Positions 8,640 to 16,970 are shown, counted from the stretch's first letter. The stretch is 64,000 nt of DNA from Streptomyces sp. NBC_00820 (GCF_036347055.1 NZ_CP108882.1:5064501-5128500), one strand, 5' to 3'. Notes: generated by a model from the letters alone, not told the origin. Numbers and translations are program-made.

Positions 8640-9740
8640 CTAGTCCTTCGGCCCGTCCAGCAGATCCACGCACAGCCCGATCACCGGCACGCACACCCCG
8701 CCCGGCGGGGGTGCGGGCGCGGTCGTGCCGTGGCTGGGGGCGGGAGTGGGTGCCGGGGCGGTCGCCGAGGCCGGTGGTGGCTGTGGCCGCGTCGTCGTCG
8801 GCGGGTGCGGTGCGGTGGTCGCCGGCGGGGGCGCCGGCTTCGGGGCGCTCGTCGAAATGGTGGTCGGAATGGTGGTCGGGACATCCGTACCGTCCGCGGC
8901 CGTCCCGGGCGTGGCCCGGGTGTCCGGTCCGGCCGCGGCTGTGCCGGTCGGCGCGGGACTCACCCCGCCCATGGCAGAGGCGGCCGACGGCAGCGCGGCG
9001 GGGGACGCCGCGATCGTGGCCGACACGCCTGTGGACCGCTCGGTGGCGTCCCCACCCGTACCGGCCCGCGGCTCGGCCTCGGCGCTGCCGGGCGTGCCGA
9101 TCCCGGACTCCGGCGCCACACGCACCAGGCTGAGCACTCCCGCGGCCAGCACGAGACTCCCGGCGGCGAGCAGCCCCTTACGGTGGCGCGGCTTGCGATG
9201 CCGCCCCCGCCGACCGCCTCCGGCGCCGACCCGCGCGGACACGCCTTCCGCACCGGCTCTCGGCGCGGACACGCCTTCCGTACCGCGCCCCCGCGCCGAC
9301 ACGCCACCTTCGACGCCCGCATCAGCCTCGTCCGGCCCGGGAGCGGGTACGGGCTCCGCGCGTTCGGGGTCTGCGACAGGGCTGGGCGGTGTGGTCGACG
9401 TGGGCGGCGTGGCGGCCTCGGCCGGCGCTGTCGAGCCGGCCGGTTCGCAGGGGTCTGCCGACGCGGAAGGTGTGGCGGGACGGGGCGGTGTGGCCGAGGG
9501 GGCCGGCCCGGTGATCGCGACCGGCTGACGGAACGCGGCGGGCCTGCGGGGTGTCCGCGACCGGGACGGCCCTGCCGGCTTCGATGCCTCCCTGCGCGCG
9601 GTCGGCTCGGCGGTGCCGGGTGGGCCGGGCGGATCGACCAGGGTGGACGGGGTCGACGGGCCGTACGGAGCGGGCGGTGCGGGGGGCTCTGACGTGGCTG
9701 CTGCGGGAGCCCCCGCAGGTATCGGTGTCTTCGGTGTCAT
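8640..9740 (-). CDS. Pro/Ala/Thr-rich single-pass membrane protein
   Basis: The 366-aa product has a long Pro/Ala/Ser-rich N-terminal half, a very basic stretch (GRRGRHRKPRHRKG) directly before one transmembrane helix (about 189-209, GLLAAGSLVLAAGVLSLV), then a Thr/Pro-rich outer half. It ends in GGVCVPVIGLCVDLLDGPKD, where two Cys six residues apart could form a disulphide. By the positive-inside rule the N-half is cytoplasmic. A short in-protein repeat (EGVSAP, EGVSAR) precedes the basic stretch. GGGAGGGAT precedes ATG 9740. The function is unknown; the Thr/Pro part is a likely O-mannosylation target. The gene at 52069 has the same plan. Confidence 0.75.
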   Translation of the reverse strand: MTPKTPIPAGAPAAATSEPPAPPAPYGPSTPSTLVDPPGPPGTAEPTARREASKPAGPSRSRTPRRPAAFRQPVAITGPAPSATPPRPATPSASADPCEPAGSTAPAEAATPPTSTTPPSPVADPERAEPVPAPGPDEADAGVEGGVSARGRGTEGVSAPRAGAEGVSARVGAGGGRRGRHRKPRHRKGLLAAGSLVLAAGVLSLVRVAPESGIGTPGSAEAEPRAGTGGDATERSTGVSATIAASPAALPSAASAMGGVSPAPTGTAAAGPDTRATPGTAADGTDVPTTIPTTISTSAPKPAPPPATTAPHPPTTTRPQPPPASATAPAPTPAPSHGTTAPAPPPGGVCVPVIGLCVDLLDGPKD

Positions 9741-9916
9741 GAGATCCCTCCCCGCCGCACGCCGAGGACGCGCTGTGGCGGTGCAGCACGCTATGCGCTC
9801 CCGTGGGTGATGTGGGGCGAGTCGGTCGGGATGTCACTCGAACGGGCGTAGGACAGCGGGCCGGGGCGGCTCTTTCCCGGGGTGGGGTACGGCTGCGATG
9901 ATCGGGCCGACAGTGA

Positions 9917-9933
9917 GTTAACCCGCGTTAACC
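9917..9933. promoter_or_regulatory. Twin GTTAAC palindromes before the enoyl-CoA hydratase gene
   Basis: GTTAACC occurs at 9917-9923 and 9927-9933, two self-complementary GTTAAC cores 10 bp apart (one helical turn), ending 10 nt before the start codon and touching the GGAGGG ribosome site. A regulator bound here would block initiation. The candidate is inferred from pattern only. Confidence 0.4.
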
Positions 9934-9943
9934 GGAGGGTGTC

Positions 9944-10738
9944 ATGGCTGAGGAGCGGTTCGGGGAGTTCGTGCTGGTGCGGCGGCACGGGCATGTGGCG
10001 GAGCTGGTGCTGGACCGGCCCAAGGCCATGAACGCCGTCTCGACGGAGATGGCCCGCTCCCTCGCGGCGGCGTGCGCGGCGCTCGCCGCCGACCAGGATG
10101 CGCGGGTGGTCGTCCTGACGTCGTCGCACGAGCGGGCGTTCTGTGTCGGGGCGGACCTGAAGGAGCGGAACTCCTTCAGTGACGCGGACCTGGTGCGGCA
10201 GCGGCCGGTGGCGCGGGGGGCGTACACCGGGGTGCTGGAACTGCCGATGCCGACGATCGCGGCGGTGCACGGGTTCGCGCTGGGCGGCGGGTTCGAGCTG
10301 GCGCTGTCCTGCGACCTGATCGTCGCCGACCGTACGGCGGTGGTGGGGCTGCCCGAGGTGTCCGTGGGGGTGATTCCCGGCGGCGGCGGCACGCAGTTGC
10401 TGCCGCGGCGGGTCGGGGCGGCGCGCGCCGCCGAGCTGATCTTCTCCGCGCGGCGGGTGGAGGCGGCGGAGGCCGCCGAGCTGGGCCTGGTCGACCAGCT
10501 GGTGGAGGAGGGGCGGGACCGCGAGGAGGCGCTGGCGCTGGCGGCGCGGATCGCCGGGAACTCGCCGGTGGGCCTGCGGTCGGCCAAACGGGCGCTGCGG
10601 CTGGGGCACGGGCTGGATCTCCGGGCCGGCCTGGAGGTCGAGGACGCGGCCTGGCGCGCCACGGCGTTCTCGGGGGACCGGGCGGAGGGCGTCGCGGCCT
10701 TCAACGAGAAGCGCAGGCCGGAGTGGCCGGGAGAGTGA
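9944..10738 (+). CDS. Enoyl-CoA hydratase/isomerase (crotonase family)
   Basis: The 264-aa protein is a soluble crotonase-fold enzyme that probably hydrates enoyl-CoA in fatty acid or branched-chain amino acid degradation. It shows the CoA/oxyanion segment AFCVGADLKE and HGFALGGGFELALSCD with the first catalytic Glu. GLPEVSVGVIPGGGGTQ carries the second Glu of true hydratases. AMNAVSTEM near residue 27 is the usual A/M-NA motif. GGAGGG lies 5 nt before ATG 9944. The acyl-CoA substrate cannot be read from the sequence. It diverges from the Pro/Ala-rich membrane protein gene. Confidence 0.88.
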   Translation: MAEERFGEFVLVRRHGHVAELVLDRPKAMNAVSTEMARSLAAACAALAADQDARVVVLTSSHERAFCVGADLKERNSFSDADLVRQRPVARGAYTGVLELPMPTIAAVHGFALGGGFELALSCDLIVADRTAVVGLPEVSVGVIPGGGGTQLLPRRVGAARAAELIFSARRVEAAEAAELGLVDQLVEEGRDREEALALAARIAGNSPVGLRSAKRALRLGHGLDLRAGLEVEDAAWRATAFSGDRAEGVAAFNEKRRPEWPGE

Positions 10739-10858
10739 TCCCCGCCCCCGCGGGCACCCTCCGTCACCGCCCGGCCGCCCGCCACGCACCGGCTCGCGGC
10801 GACCCGGATTCGTCCACCTGATCGCACGACAAATGCACCAATCATTCCCATTCCTCCC

Positions 10859-10870
10859 TAACCTGGGGTG
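10859..10870 (+). promoter_or_regulatory. Leaderless-type -10 of the GGDEF gene
   Basis: TAACCT (10859-10864) lies 6 nt before ATG 10871. This favours ATG 10871 over the in-frame GTG three bases earlier and implies a leaderless transcript. Confidence 0.35.
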
Positions 10871-12019
10871 ATGGGTGAGGACAACCGGCTGGCCGCCGTG
10901 GTGGCGCTGGCGCAGGGGATGGCAGCGGCGCACACCCCGCGGGAGTCGTGGCTGGCCGCCGCGCTCGGCGCGTGCCGGGCGCTGGACGGGAACTTCGCGG
11001 CGCTGTCGGTGTGGGAACGGGAGCTGGGGCGGCTGCGGGTCCTGGTGAACGCGGGGGAGCGCGCCCCGGACGAGGAGGAGTTCCCGGAGGCCGAGGCCTA
11101 CCCGGTGCATCAGTTCCCGGAGATCGCCGAGTTCCTGCACGAGAAGTGGGCCGGGGGAGGCGGCGTCAACGCGTGGGTCGAGACCGCGCAGGGCCCCGCC
11201 GCCGGCACCCCCGGCTACTTCCACCAGCGGGTCGCCGCCCTGCGCCGCAGACGCCGCGGCTGCTGTGTCGTGGCCCCCGTCGTGCTGCACGGCAGGGCCT
11301 GGGGCGAGCTGTATGTCGCCCGCGCGGTCGGCGCCCCGGTCTTCGGGCGCCCCGACGCCGACTTCGCCACCGTGCTGGCCGCGGTCGTCGCCGCCGGCAT
11401 CGCGCAGACCGAGCGGCTGGAGGAGGCCGAGCGGCTCGCGTTCACGGACGCGCTCACCGGCCTCGCCAACCGCCGCGCCGTGGACGTACGCCTGGAGGAG
11501 GCCATCGAGCGGCACCGCGCGGACGGGGTGGTCGTCAGCCTCGTCGTCTGCGACCTCAACGGCCTCAAGCGGGTGAACGACACCCACGGGCACGCGGTCG
11601 GCGACCGGCTCCTGGAGCGGTTCGGCTCGGTGCTGTCGCTGTGCGGGGCGATGGTGCCGGGCGCGCTCGCGGCGCGGCTCGGCGGGGACGAGTTCTGTCT
11701 GCTCGCGGTGGGGCCGCCCGCGGGCGACGTCGTCAAGGCGGCGGAGGAGCTGTGCCGCAGGGCGGCCGAGCTGGAACTGGGGGAGGGGGTGGCGTGCGGG
11801 GTCGCCTCGACCGAGGAGCCGATCGGGCCGGTGCGCGACGCCCGGCGGCTGTTCCGGCTGGCCGACGCCGCGCAGTACCGCGCCAAGGCCCTGCGCGCCG
11901 ACCGCCCCGTGGTGGCCGGCCGCGAGGGCCCCGACGACCCGGTCGTACGACTGGCCGACGAGTCTTCGCGCCCGCCCGCCCGCGCCGAACGCCGCCGCTT
12001 CCGCGGGCGCAGGCCGTGA
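10871..12019 (+). CDS. cdgE: GAF-GGDEF diguanylate cyclase (CdgE type)
   Basis: This 382-aa protein should make cyclic di-GMP, which in Streptomyces holds back sporulation through BldD. Residues 1 to about 175 form a GAF-like sensor domain. The GGDEF domain begins at LAFTDALTGLANRRA, has the metal segment VVCDLNGLKRVNDTHGHAVGD, and an intact RLGGDEFCLL active site near 271-275. The usual RxxD product-inhibition site is missing: the equivalent positions read VPGA. No membrane helix is seen, so it is probably cytosolic. The position between an enoyl-CoA hydratase gene and hutH matches cdgE of S. coelicolor (memory). Confidence 0.85.
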   Translation: MGEDNRLAAVVALAQGMAAAHTPRESWLAAALGACRALDGNFAALSVWERELGRLRVLVNAGERAPDEEEFPEAEAYPVHQFPEIAEFLHEKWAGGGGVNAWVETAQGPAAGTPGYFHQRVAALRRRRRGCCVVAPVVLHGRAWGELYVARAVGAPVFGRPDADFATVLAAVVAAGIAQTERLEEAERLAFTDALTGLANRRAVDVRLEEAIERHRADGVVVSLVVCDLNGLKRVNDTHGHAVGDRLLERFGSVLSLCGAMVPGALAARLGGDEFCLLAVGPPAGDVVKAAEELCRRAAELELGEGVACGVASTEEPIGPVRDARRLFRLADAAQYRAKALRADRPVVAGREGPDDPVVRLADESSRPPARAERRRFRGRRP

Positions 12020-12086
12020 GCCCCGGCCGCGGTGGCCGTACGCTGCCCGGGGCAGGAGAGGTAAGGGTCACTCCCGCCGCCCACTA

Positions 12087-12122
12087 GTGACACCACTGCA
12101 TTCAATGCGTACGCTCCTGAAT
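12087..12122 (+). promoter_or_regulatory. hutH promoter, leaderless type
   Basis: GTGACA (12087-12092), a 17-bp spacer and TACGCT (12110-12115) end 7 nt before ATG 12123. The spacing fits a vegetative sigma promoter whose transcript begins at or next to the ATG. Confidence 0.5.
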
Positions 12123-13667
12123 ATGGATATGCACACTGTGGTGGTGGGGACGTCCGGGGTCACCGCGTCCGACGTTCTGGCCGTGGCGCGCGGCGGCGCG
12201 CGCGTCGAGCTGTCGGCCGAGGCGGTGGCGGCCCTCGCGGCGGCACGGGAGATCGTGGACGCGCTCGCGGCCAAGCCGGACCCGGTCTACGGCGTCTCCA
12301 CGGGCTTCGGAGCCCTGGCGACCCGGCACATCAGCCAGGAGCTGCGCGGCCGCCTGCAGCGCAACATCGTCCGCTCGCACGCCGCCGGCATGGGCCCGCG
12401 GGTCGAGCGGGAGGTCGTACGGGCCCTGATGTTCCTGCGGCTGAAGACCGTCTGCTCCGGACACACCGGCGTGCGGCCCGAGGTCGCGCAGACCATGGCC
12501 GACGTGCTGAACGCCGGCATCACCCCGGTCGTGCACGAGTACGGCTCCCTCGGCTGCTCCGGCGACCTCGCCCCGCTCTCCCACTGCGCCCTCGCGCTCA
12601 TGGGCGAGGGGGACGCGGAGGGCCCCGACGGCGTCGTACGGCCCGCCGGCGAGCTGCTCGCCGAGCACGGCATCCGGCCGGTCGAGCTGCGCGAGAAGGA
12701 GGGCCTCGCCCTGCTCAACGGCACCGACGGCATGCTCGGCATGCTGGTCATGGCCCTCGCCGACCTCGACACCCTCTACAAGTCCGCCGACGTCACCGCC
12801 GCCCTCAGCCTGGAGGCGCTCCTCGGCACGGACAAGGTGCTCGCCCCCGAGCTGCACGCCATCCGCCCGCACCCGGGCCAGGGCGCGGCCGCCGCCAACA
12901 TGCTCGCCGTGCTCAAGGGCTCCCAGCTCACCGGGCACCACCAGGACGACGCGCCCCGCGTCCAGGACGCCTACTCGGTGCGCTGCGCCCCGCAGGTCGC
13001 CGGCGCGGGCCGCGACACCATGGCGCACGCCCGCCTGGTCGCCGAGCGCGAGCTGGCCGCCGCCGTCGACAACCCCGTGGTCCTGCCCGACGGACGCGTG
13101 GAGTCCAACGGCAACTTCCACGGCGCCCCGGTCGCCTACGTCCTGGACTTCCTGGCCATCGCCGCCGCCGACCTCGGCTCCATCGCCGAGCGCCGCACCG
13201 ACCGGCTGCTGGACAAGAACCGCAGCCACGGCCTGCCGCCGTTCCTCGCGGACGACGCCGGCGTCGACTCGGGCCTGATGATCGCCCAGTACACGCAGGC
13301 CGCCCTGGTCAGCGAGATGAAGCGGCTCGCCGTGCCGGCCTCCGCCGACTCCATCCCGTCCTCCGCCATGCAGGAGGACCACGTCTCCATGGGCTGGTCG
13401 GCCGCGCGCAAGCTGCGCACCGCCGTCGACAACCTCACCCGGATCATCGCCATCGAGCTGTACGCGGCCACCCGCGCCATCGAGCTGCGCGAGGGTCTGG
13501 CGCCGGCGCCCGCCTCCCGGGCCGTGATCGACGCCGTGCGCGCCGCGGGTGTCGAGGGGCCCGGTCCGGACCGGTTCCTGGCCCCCGACCTGGCCGCCGC
13601 CGACGCCTTCGTGCGCGCGGGCCACCTCGTCACCGCGACGGAGACGGTCACCGGGCCGCTGCGATAG
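12123..13667 (+). CDS. hutH: Histidine ammonia-lyase
   Basis: This 514-aa enzyme removes ammonia from L-histidine to give urocanate, the first step of histidine use. The N-terminal MDMHTVVVGTSG matches streptomycete HutH. Tyr56 sits in DPVYGVSTGFGAL. The MIO cofactor triad is CSG (145-147) in GSLGCSGDLAPLSH, where most family members have ASG. KEGLALLNGTDGMLG and QEDHVSMGW are further family blocks. The frame runs 12 codons upstream, but the promoter spacing and the family N-terminus point to ATG 12123. A strong terminator follows, and no other hut gene is in the window. Confidence 0.95.
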   Translation: MDMHTVVVGTSGVTASDVLAVARGGARVELSAEAVAALAAAREIVDALAAKPDPVYGVSTGFGALATRHISQELRGRLQRNIVRSHAAGMGPRVEREVVRALMFLRLKTVCSGHTGVRPEVAQTMADVLNAGITPVVHEYGSLGCSGDLAPLSHCALALMGEGDAEGPDGVVRPAGELLAEHGIRPVELREKEGLALLNGTDGMLGMLVMALADLDTLYKSADVTAALSLEALLGTDKVLAPELHAIRPHPGQGAAAANMLAVLKGSQLTGHHQDDAPRVQDAYSVRCAPQVAGAGRDTMAHARLVAERELAAAVDNPVVLPDGRVESNGNFHGAPVAYVLDFLAIAAADLGSIAERRTDRLLDKNRSHGLPPFLADDAGVDSGLMIAQYTQAALVSEMKRLAVPASADSIPSSAMQEDHVSMGWSAARKLRTAVDNLTRIIAIELYAATRAIELREGLAPAPASRAVIDAVRAAGVEGPGPDRFLAPDLAAADAFVRAGHLVTATETVTGPLR

Positions 13668-13680
13668 GCACACACGACGA

Positions 13681-13716
13681 GAACGGGGGCCCTGTCGCCG
13701 GACAGGGCCCCCGTTC
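13681..13716. terminator. Bidirectional terminator between hutH and a lipoprotein gene
   Basis: GAACGGGGGCCCTGTC (13681-13696) and its exact complement (13701-13716) form a 16-bp stem with loop GCCG. It sits between two convergent genes and can serve both. Confidence 0.75.
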
Positions 13717-13724
13717 CCGTCGGG

Positions 13725-14528
13725 TCACTTGAGCTTGGCCGCCTGTGCCTTGACCACCGGGGCCGGAACCCCGTACGCCTTGCCGGCCATCATCGCGCCG
13801 ATGTTGCGCGTGGTGTACGAGGCCAGGGTGTTCCCGTGCCGCTCCACCACGACGTGCTCCGCGCCGGTGTCCCCGTCGCCCAGGTCGCTGGTCACGGCGA
13901 AGGCCACCGACGCGTCACCCGCGTCCGGGCCCTTCTCCTCGGCGACCTTGGTGATCGACGCCTTGTCCCCCGCCTGGTCGCCCTTGAAGCCGCCCGCGCA
14001 GGCCTTGACCGCGTCGGAGACCGTCCGCAGGGTCTTCTCCGCGCCGTCGCCGTCGTACGAGGACAGGGTGACCACGGTGACGTCGAGGTTCATCGACTCC
14101 TTGATCGCGGCCTCGAACTTCCCGCTGGCCATGTCGCCCATGGACGTCGCGTCGTCCGTGGGGTCCTTCTTGTCCTGCTGGACCATGATGTTGGTCTCCG
14201 CCGGAGCGTCGCCCGGCGCGATGCCCGTCATGATCTGGAGCAGCGGGCCGCACTGGGCGTCGGCCGCCTTGACCGCGCTCTTCGGGGGAGTGCCGCCCGT
14301 GACGGGCTTGATCTTGTAACCGCTCACGTCGCCCTTGGCGACGATCAGCTTCTTCAGCTCGGCCGCGCTCAGCGCCTTCACGGCCGGCTTGTCGGCGTTG
14401 TTGACCTTGTCGGCCCCGAGGCCGCCGGAGCCCTCTGAGGCCCCCTCGGAACAGCCGGTGACGAGGACGAGTGACAGCGCGCTCACGGCGACGGTGGCGC
14501 ACAGCCGCACGCCCGATGATCTCTTCAT
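13725..14528 (-). CDS. Secreted lipoprotein of unknown function
   Basis: The 267-aa product begins with a signal peptide (MKRSSGVRLCATVAVSALSL) and a lipobox VTGC, so the Cys at about 26 should be lipidated and the protein held on the outer face of the membrane. The mature part is Asp/Lys/Ala-rich, with two-domain-looking segments (ELKKLIVAKGDVSGYKI, KACAGGFKGD). The two remaining Cys (AQCGPLLQ and KACAGGF) could form a disulphide. The gene converges with hutH on a shared terminator. The architecture recalls LpqN/sensor-like actinobacterial lipoproteins, but I cannot name a family. Confidence 0.75.
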   Translation of the reverse strand: MKRSSGVRLCATVAVSALSLVLVTGCSEGASEGSGGLGADKVNNADKPAVKALSAAELKKLIVAKGDVSGYKIKPVTGGTPPKSAVKAADAQCGPLLQIMTGIAPGDAPAETNIMVQQDKKDPTDDATSMGDMASGKFEAAIKESMNLDVTVVTLSSYDGDGAEKTLRTVSDAVKACAGGFKGDQAGDKASITKVAEEKGPDAGDASVAFAVTSDLGDGDTGAEHVVVERHGNTLASYTTRNIGAMMAGKAYGVPAPVVKAQAAKLK

Positions 14529-14570
14529 GGACGGACTATGCGTTCCCGGTCAAAGAAGCGTCAAGCGGGA

Positions 14571-14906
14571 TTAAAAACCGAGGCGTTCGCGACGCACCGA
14601 GTACGCCACGAATCCGGCACCGAGGACGAGGAACAGGGTGCCGCCGACGACGTACGGCGTGGTGTCGATGCTGCCGGTGTCGGCGAGTCCGGTCGCGTCC
14701 GCGGCTTCCCCCGCGGTCTCGGCCGTCGACGCGGACACCGCTCTGGCCTGCTGGGTCACCTGCGCGGTGGCGGGCGTGGAGGCGGTCTGCGCCCCTGTCG
14801 CCACCGGGATGTTCTGCGACGCGTTGGCGGACGGGACGAACCACAGGGCGCAGAGCAGAGTGCCCGCGGCGGTGGCGGTCAGCAGCGGACGGCGAGCGGA
14901 TGACAC
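14571..14906 (-). CDS. Small LAXTG cell-wall-anchored surface protein
   Basis: The 111-aa product has a signal peptide (about 1-29, ending PSANA) and a short Ala/Thr-rich mature region. It ends in a sorting signal: LADTG, a hydrophobic stretch (YVVGGTLFLVLGAGFVAYSV) and the basic tail RRERLGF. LAXTG is the motif of class E sortases, which in Streptomyces anchor the long chaplins; this protein should be linked to peptidoglycan in the same way. The mature segment is only about 45 residues, so it is more likely a spacer or adhesin stub than an enzyme. The sorting signal is seen; the SrtE assignment is inference. Confidence 0.75.
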   Translation of the reverse strand: MSSARRPLLTATAAGTLLCALWFVPSANASQNIPVATGAQTASTPATAQVTQQARAVSASTAETAGEAADATGLADTGSIDTTPYVVGGTLFLVLGAGFVAYSVRRERLGF

Positions 14907-15004
14907 GGAATATCGATCCCCCTTGTGGCGCTGGCGAATTGGCCGTGTGGAGCGATGTTAGTGAAAATCGCGGGTCACGGGAAAGTCACGGGAGGTTTCG
15001 GCTC

Positions 15005-15016
15005 TACGCTCGCGTT
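15005..15016 (+). promoter_or_regulatory. Leaderless-type -10 of the acidic protein gene
   Basis: TACGCT (15005-15010) lies 6 nt before ATG 15017. No Shine-Dalgarno is evident between them. Confidence 0.45.
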
Positions 15017-15361
15017 ATGAGCGTTGAAGAGACATCACGTTTTGTACGGCTTCGGGTGGAGCTGGTGCTCGAAGTGCACGACGAGGACGAGCTGACGAAG
15101 GCCGCGCTGCGCCGGCTGACCGCCGATCCGGAGGTTCCGGAGGCCGAGAGGGGCCATGCCGAGGCCGCTGTGACGGAAGACACCGCGGAGGCGGTGGCCT
15201 ATCTCGTGGATCCGTTCGACCTGGTCAGCGAGGTGCCGGGGGTGGAGCTCCAGCAGGCCTCCTGGTCCAGCGAACGTGTCGACTACGACCCGGATTCGCC
15301 CGACTGGGACCCGGACGAGGATGATGGGGACGACGACGGAGAAGAGGACGGCATCGGCTGA
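15017..15361 (+). CDS. Small acidic protein of unknown function
   Basis: The 114-aa cytosolic product starts MSVEETSRFVRLRVELVLEVH. A short alpha/beta-looking domain (LTKAALRRL, AEAVAYLVDPFDLVSEVPGVEL) is followed by an extremely acidic tail of alternating Asp, Glu and Gly (from about residue 93). Such tails often mimic nucleic acid or keep a protein soluble, but no role can be assigned. ATG 15017 is chosen for its -10 hexamer 6 nt upstream; the longer open frame from 14471 overlaps the opposite gene and is rejected. A terminator follows directly. Confidence 0.65.
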   Translation: MSVEETSRFVRLRVELVLEVHDEDELTKAALRRLTADPEVPEAERGHAEAAVTEDTAEAVAYLVDPFDLVSEVPGVELQQASWSSERVDYDPDSPDWDPDEDDGDDDGEEDGIG

Positions 15362-15380
15362 GCGTTCCGGGGTAGCAGTG

Positions 15381-15406
15381 CCCCGGGCGGCAACCGCCGT
15401 CCGGGG
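15381..15406 (+). terminator. Terminator after the acidic protein gene
   Basis: CCCCGGGCGGC (15381-15391) pairs with GCCGTCCGGGG (15396-15406), with one G-U pair and loop AACC, and is followed by TTTCGTC. Confidence 0.6.
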
Positions 15407-15490
15407 TTTCGTCGTCTCGACGAACGCACGGAGCACCGGCGCGCCCTCCGCCCTCGGCGGACGTGGTGTGTCCCACACATGCGCGGCATG

Positions 15491-15518
15491 GGGAACGGGA
15501 CGGTGTGTCCGTAGCGTT
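15491..15518 (+). promoter_or_regulatory. Possible ECF-sigma promoter of the L,D-transpeptidase gene
   Basis: GGGAAC (15491-15496) is followed after 18 nt by CGTT (15515-15518), close to the GGAAC-type -35 and CGT-type -10 used by streptomycete ECF sigma factors such as SigE. A transpeptidase gene is a sensible envelope-stress target. The match is by eye. Confidence 0.3.
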
Positions 15519-15581
15519 GAAGGTTCTCAGCGGGGACTTCTCGGGGTTTTCACGGATACGGCAACGATGGAGAAGCGTGTG

Positions 15582-16829
15582 ATGACGGACAGTAAGCGGC
15601 GCAAGGGCCTGACGGTCGCGTCCGCACTGCTCGGCGGTGTGCTCGTGCTCACCGGCTGTTCCAGCGGCGGTGACGCCAGTGCGGCCGACAACGGTGAGAG
15701 CTCACAGGCGAAGGCCGACGCCGCGGCGGCGAAGAAGTCGTCCGAGGCGCAGATCACGATCACGCCCAAGGACGGCTCCAACAACGCCTCCATCAACAAC
15801 TCGGCGGCGGTCACCGTCGCCAAGGGCTCGCTCACCGGCGTGACGATGGCCACCGAGGACGGCAAGACCGTCGCGGGTGCGCTGTCCGCCGACAAGACGA
15901 GCTGGAAGCCCACCGGGCAGCTGGAGCGCTCGACCACCTACAAGGTCTCCGCGGAGGCCAAGGACTCGCAGGGCCGTGTCGCCCACGAGAACGCCTCCTT
16001 CACCACGGTCTCCCCGGCCAACAGCTTCATAGGCAGCTTCACGCCGGAGCAGGGTTCCACCGTCGGTGTGGGCATGCCCGTGTCGATCACCTTCGACAAG
16101 GCGATCACCAACAAGGTCGCCGTGCAGAAGGGCATCACGGTCTCCTCCAGCAGCGGCCAGGAGGTCGTCGGGCACTGGTTCAACGCCAACCGCATCGACT
16201 TCCGCCCGGAGCAGTACTGGCAGGAGAACTCCACCGTCACGCTGAAGCTGGCGCTGGACGGCGTGGAGGGCGCGAGCGGCGTCTACGGCGTGCAGCAGAA
16301 GACGGTCACCTTCCACATCGGCCGCAACCAGGTCTCGTACGTCGACGCGCAGACCAAGCAGATGAAGATCACGCACGACGGCCAGGTCATCAAGACCATC
16401 CCGATCTCGGCCGGTTCGCCGGAGCACAAGACGTACGCGGGCATCATGGTGATGTCCCAGAAGTTCCAGCAGACCCGCATGAACGGCGCGACCGTGGGCT
16501 TCACGGATGACGACGGCAAGGGCGAGTACGACATCAAGGACGTGCCGCACGCCATCCGCCTGACCAACTCCGGCACCTTCCTGCACGGCAACTACTGGGG
16601 CGCGACGTCCGTCTTCGGCAGCGTCAACACCAGCCACGGCTGCGTGGGTCTGCACGACGTCAAGGGCGCCAAGGACCCGAACACGCCGGCCGCCTGGGTG
16701 TACAACCACTCCCTCATCGGTGATGTCGTGGTCCTCCAGCACACCGGTGACAAGACCGTCGCCCCGGACAACGGCCTCAACGGCTGGAACCTGGGCTGGG
16801 CGCAGTGGAAGGCGGGTTCGGCGATCTGA
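15582..16829 (+). CDS. L,D-transpeptidase lipoprotein (Ig-like domains plus YkuD)
   Basis: The 415-aa protein forms 3-3 cross-links in peptidoglycan. A signal peptide ends in the lipobox VLTGC (Cys at about 26). Two Ig-like beta domains follow (to about 270), then a YkuD domain with HGNYWG and the catalytic SHGCVGLHD. The arrangement is that of mycobacterial LdtMt2-type enzymes. ATG 15582 is favoured because GGAGAAG lies 7 nt before it; ATG 15567 and GTG 15579 are alternatives. The gene has its own upstream region with an ECF-like promoter and ends in a strong terminator. It lies in a group of envelope genes. Confidence 0.92.
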   Translation: MTDSKRRKGLTVASALLGGVLVLTGCSSGGDASAADNGESSQAKADAAAAKKSSEAQITITPKDGSNNASINNSAAVTVAKGSLTGVTMATEDGKTVAGALSADKTSWKPTGQLERSTTYKVSAEAKDSQGRVAHENASFTTVSPANSFIGSFTPEQGSTVGVGMPVSITFDKAITNKVAVQKGITVSSSSGQEVVGHWFNANRIDFRPEQYWQENSTVTLKLALDGVEGASGVYGVQQKTVTFHIGRNQVSYVDAQTKQMKITHDGQVIKTIPISAGSPEHKTYAGIMVMSQKFQQTRMNGATVGFTDDDGKGEYDIKDVPHAIRLTNSGTFLHGNYWGATSVFGSVNTSHGCVGLHDVKGAKDPNTPAAWVYNHSLIGDVVVLQHTGDKTVAPDNGLNGWNLGWAQWKAGSAI

Positions 16830-16865
16830 CCGGCTCCCCACCGCCCCGCGCTCTCCCCGAGTGAT

Positions 16866-16894
16866 CCGATGCCGCCCCCACCGGGCGGCATCGG
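16866..16894 (+). terminator. Terminator after the L,D-transpeptidase gene
   Basis: CCGATGCCGCCC (16866-16877) and its exact complement (16883-16894) form a 12-bp stem with loop CCACC, followed by TGTTTT. Confidence 0.75.
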
Positions 16895-16970
16895 TGTTTT
16901 CCGGGCCTTCTCATCCCCCTCTCAGCGCCGCCTCAGGGTGCCATCAGGGTCCGCGCCTACGTTGCGGCCC

